Positions 12,766 through 14,383 of a stretch of 14,383 nt of DNA are shown piece by piece; positions within the stretch are counted from its first letter, which is position 1; each line of letters opens with the position of its first letter. The notes beneath the pieces are model-generated. The model was not told where the DNA came from. It did not search any database and was given only the letters and a program-made list of their open reading frames with translations. Made by a program: the position numbers and the translations under genes. This DNA is from DATDCY01 sp031406795 [NCBI: Candidatus Rokuibacteriota bacterium] (GTDB lineage: Bacteria; JAUVQV01). The stretch lies in the NCBI GenBank assembly GCA_031406795.1, contig JANOHV010000199.1:1-14383 (forward strand). The letters are read 5' to 3'.

Positions 12766-14383
12766 ATGGACAAGACCAAACTCGAACTCACCTGGATCGG
12801 CAAGGAGAACCGGCCGAAGCTGGAGCCGCGCATTCTTGTTGAGGACACGGTAAGTCGCATCACGCGCCGTTCCGCGCCGGGAAGAATGACATCTTCGACA
12901 ACCGGCTCATCTTCGGCGACAATCTCCTTGCCCTCAAGGCGCTGGAGCAGGAGTTTACAGGGAAGGTCAAGTGCATCTACATCGACCCACCATATAACAC
13001 CGGGTCGGCATTTGAGCATTACGACGATGGTATCGAGCACTCTCTGTGGCTTTCTCTCATAAGGGATCGCTTGGAGCTATTGAAAAGGACGCTCACGGAT
13101 GATGGTTCAATCTGGATCGCTATTGACGATAACGAGTGTCATTCCCTGAAGGTGCTTTGCGACGAAGTGTTTGGGCGAATGCAATTTGTCGCTACCATAA
13201 TATGGGAGAAGCGCAAGTCCCGAGAGAATAGGCGGGCATTCTCTTTCAACCACGATTACGTTTTGGTTTATGCAAGGGATAAACAGGCATTTGAAGCAGT
13301 CCGAAACCCAATGGAATTAAGTGAAGAAGTTTTATCACGCTACAAGAATCCAGACGGCGATACGCGTGGAGCTTGGCAATCTATTTCAGCGTTGGCGCAA
13401 GCGGGTCATGCGACAGCAAGTCAATTTTATACTCTGAAAACACCCTCTGGCAGGGAGTTAGAGCCGCCAAAAGGGAACTGTTGGCGCTATACACAAAGGC
13501 GGATGGAGGATGCCGTCCGGGAAGGACGGATTTGGTTTGGAAAGAAGGGAGATAATGTCCCCCGCATCAAGCGCTACCTGAACGAAAATCCTGATGATGG
13601 TCTTACCCCAGAGACAATTTGGATTGCCGACGAGGTTAGTACAAACGACGAAGCAAAAAAGGGATTGATCGAACTGCTGCCGAACACACCTGTCTTTGAC
13701 AATCTCAAACCCGAGGAGCTTATTCGTCGTATTCTTCATATCGCCACCAACCCCGGCGATCTGGTCCTCGATTCCTTCGCCGGTTCCGGCACAACCGGCG
13801 CGGTAGCGCATAAGATGGGCCGGCGGTGGATCATGGTCGAACTCGGCGGACACTGCCATACGCACATCATCCCGCGCCTGAAGAAGGTCATTGATGGCGA
13901 GGACAAGGGCGGCATCACCGAGGCCATGGGCTGGAAAGGCGGCGGGGGATTCCGGTACTTCCGCCTTGCGCCGTCGCTCCTGCAGAAGGATGAGTTCGGC
14001 AACTGGGTCATCAGCAAGGAATACAACCCGTCCATGCTTGCCGAGGCCATCTGCAAGCTGGAGGGCTTTACCTACTCCCCCAGCGATACGGCCTATTGGC
14101 AGCATGGGCATTCCACCGAGACCGACTTCATCTACGTGACCACGCAGACCCTCACCCGCGAACAGTTGCAGAAACTCTCCGACGAGGTCGGCGAAGGCCG
14201 TTCGCTCCTTGTCATGTGCGGCGCGTTCCGTGTTGGGGGGGCGACCGGCCGGTCGCCCCTACACGAGCAATTTACGAATCTGACGGTGAAGAAGATACCG
14301 AAGGCCGTCCTTTACCGCAGCGAAAGGGGCCATGACGACTACACCCTGGAGATCAACAACCAGCCCAAGAAAGCGCCGGCAGA
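12766..14383 (+). CDS. Type III-like adenine-specific DNA methyltransferase (Mod), frame broken near 12850, runs off right edge
   Basis: N6-adenine methyltransferase of the beta class, which marks a specific sequence and protects it from a partner nuclease. It starts MDKTKLELTWIGKENRPKLE at ATG 12766, 5 bp after dinD. One base is missing near 12850: the first frame runs to ILVED (12847), and from 12852 the frame KSHHAPFRAGKNDIFDNRLI continues open to the window end. Catalytic DPPYNTG is at 12984-13004 and the AdoMet motif FAGSGTTG at 13776-13799. DPPY before FxGxG with a target-recognition region between is the type III Mod order. Between CGAFR and FTNLTVKKIPKAV there is an unusual in-frame insert made by a 22-bp palindrome (14238-14259). 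If the frame break is real, the enzyme would end about 12 residues before DPPY is reached in frame, so it would be dead. About 540 residues are visible. Confidence 0.85.
14238..14259. repeat. 22-bp GC-rich perfect palindrome (REP-like) within the methyltransferase gene
   Basis: Arm GGGGCGACCGG is followed directly by its reverse complement, and the right end continues CTACAC. Such GTAGGGGCGACC-type palindromes are dispersed in many genomes (general knowledge). Here it adds about 12 codons (GGATGRSPLHEQ) in frame near the C-terminal region, so it probably arrived as a small insertion. A similar half (GGTCGGCCCCTACA) occurs at 3677-3690 upstream of the efflux operon. Confidence 0.7.

Noticed and set aside
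13458-14111. Minus-strand frame of 217 codons opposite the methyltransferase
   Set aside because: The plus strand carries FAGSGTTG and other Mod motifs through the same region.

Overview
The window is GC-rich DNA, probably from a Gram-negative bacterium. It encodes a tripartite RND efflux pump with an outer-membrane factor, a sigma-54 promoter, an HD-GYP remnant and a PocR-domain hybrid histidine kinase. This mix fits Deltaproteobacteria, Nitrospirota, NC10 or similar environmental lineages, but the sequence does not fix the taxon. I see no rRNA, tRNA or CRISPR array.

Region 1 (1-3569, minus strand) is a compact heavy-metal efflux operon transcribed leftward: a TolC/CusC-type outer-membrane factor, a CusB-type lipoprotein adaptor that overlaps it by 4 bp, and a CusA-type RND pump cut by the left window edge. 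The pump is of the monovalent copper/silver class.

Region 2 (3570-5821, mostly plus strand) is a divergent set of small envelope genes that probably serve the same metal response. A near-perfect sigma-54 promoter (3984-4000) lies downstream of two dyads spaced exactly 21 bp apart, a plausible enhancer for an NtrC-type activator. It leads into a 32-codon leader ORF with a strong ribosome site, an exported protein with 35 methionines in 152 residues, an outer-membrane beta-barrel protein, and a small membrane-anchored Met/His-rich protein. Two relics flank this set: the tail of an HD-GYP protein (3686-3892, minus) and an internally deleted second copy of the beta-barrel gene (5719-5821).

Region 3 (5816-7894, minus) is one orphan hybrid histidine kinase (PocR-PAS-HisKA-HATPase-REC). 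Its promoter region carries a perfect 24-bp inverted repeat over the likely -10 element.

Region 4 (about 8145 to the right edge, plus) looks like a defence or DNA-modification island: an SNF2/HepA-type helicase, an AlbA_2 (Schlafen-type) regulator, a DinD-like protein and a type III-like adenine methyltransferase that runs off the right edge. This module is visibly damaged. The helicase and the methyltransferase each carry a one-base frame break, the AlbA_2 gene appears to have lost its centre in frame, and a second winged-helix relic sits between the AlbA_2 gene and dinD. A 28-bp perfect palindrome lies inside dinD, and a 22-bp GC-rich palindrome is inserted in frame in the methyltransferase. 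The left 7.9 kb has intact main genes, so either the island is decaying or local base errors affect only the right half. The helicase/AlbA_2/DinD/methyltransferase set is the best candidate here for an incompletely described system. What lies beyond 14383 (a type III Res subunit, DISARM genes or neither) would decide its class.
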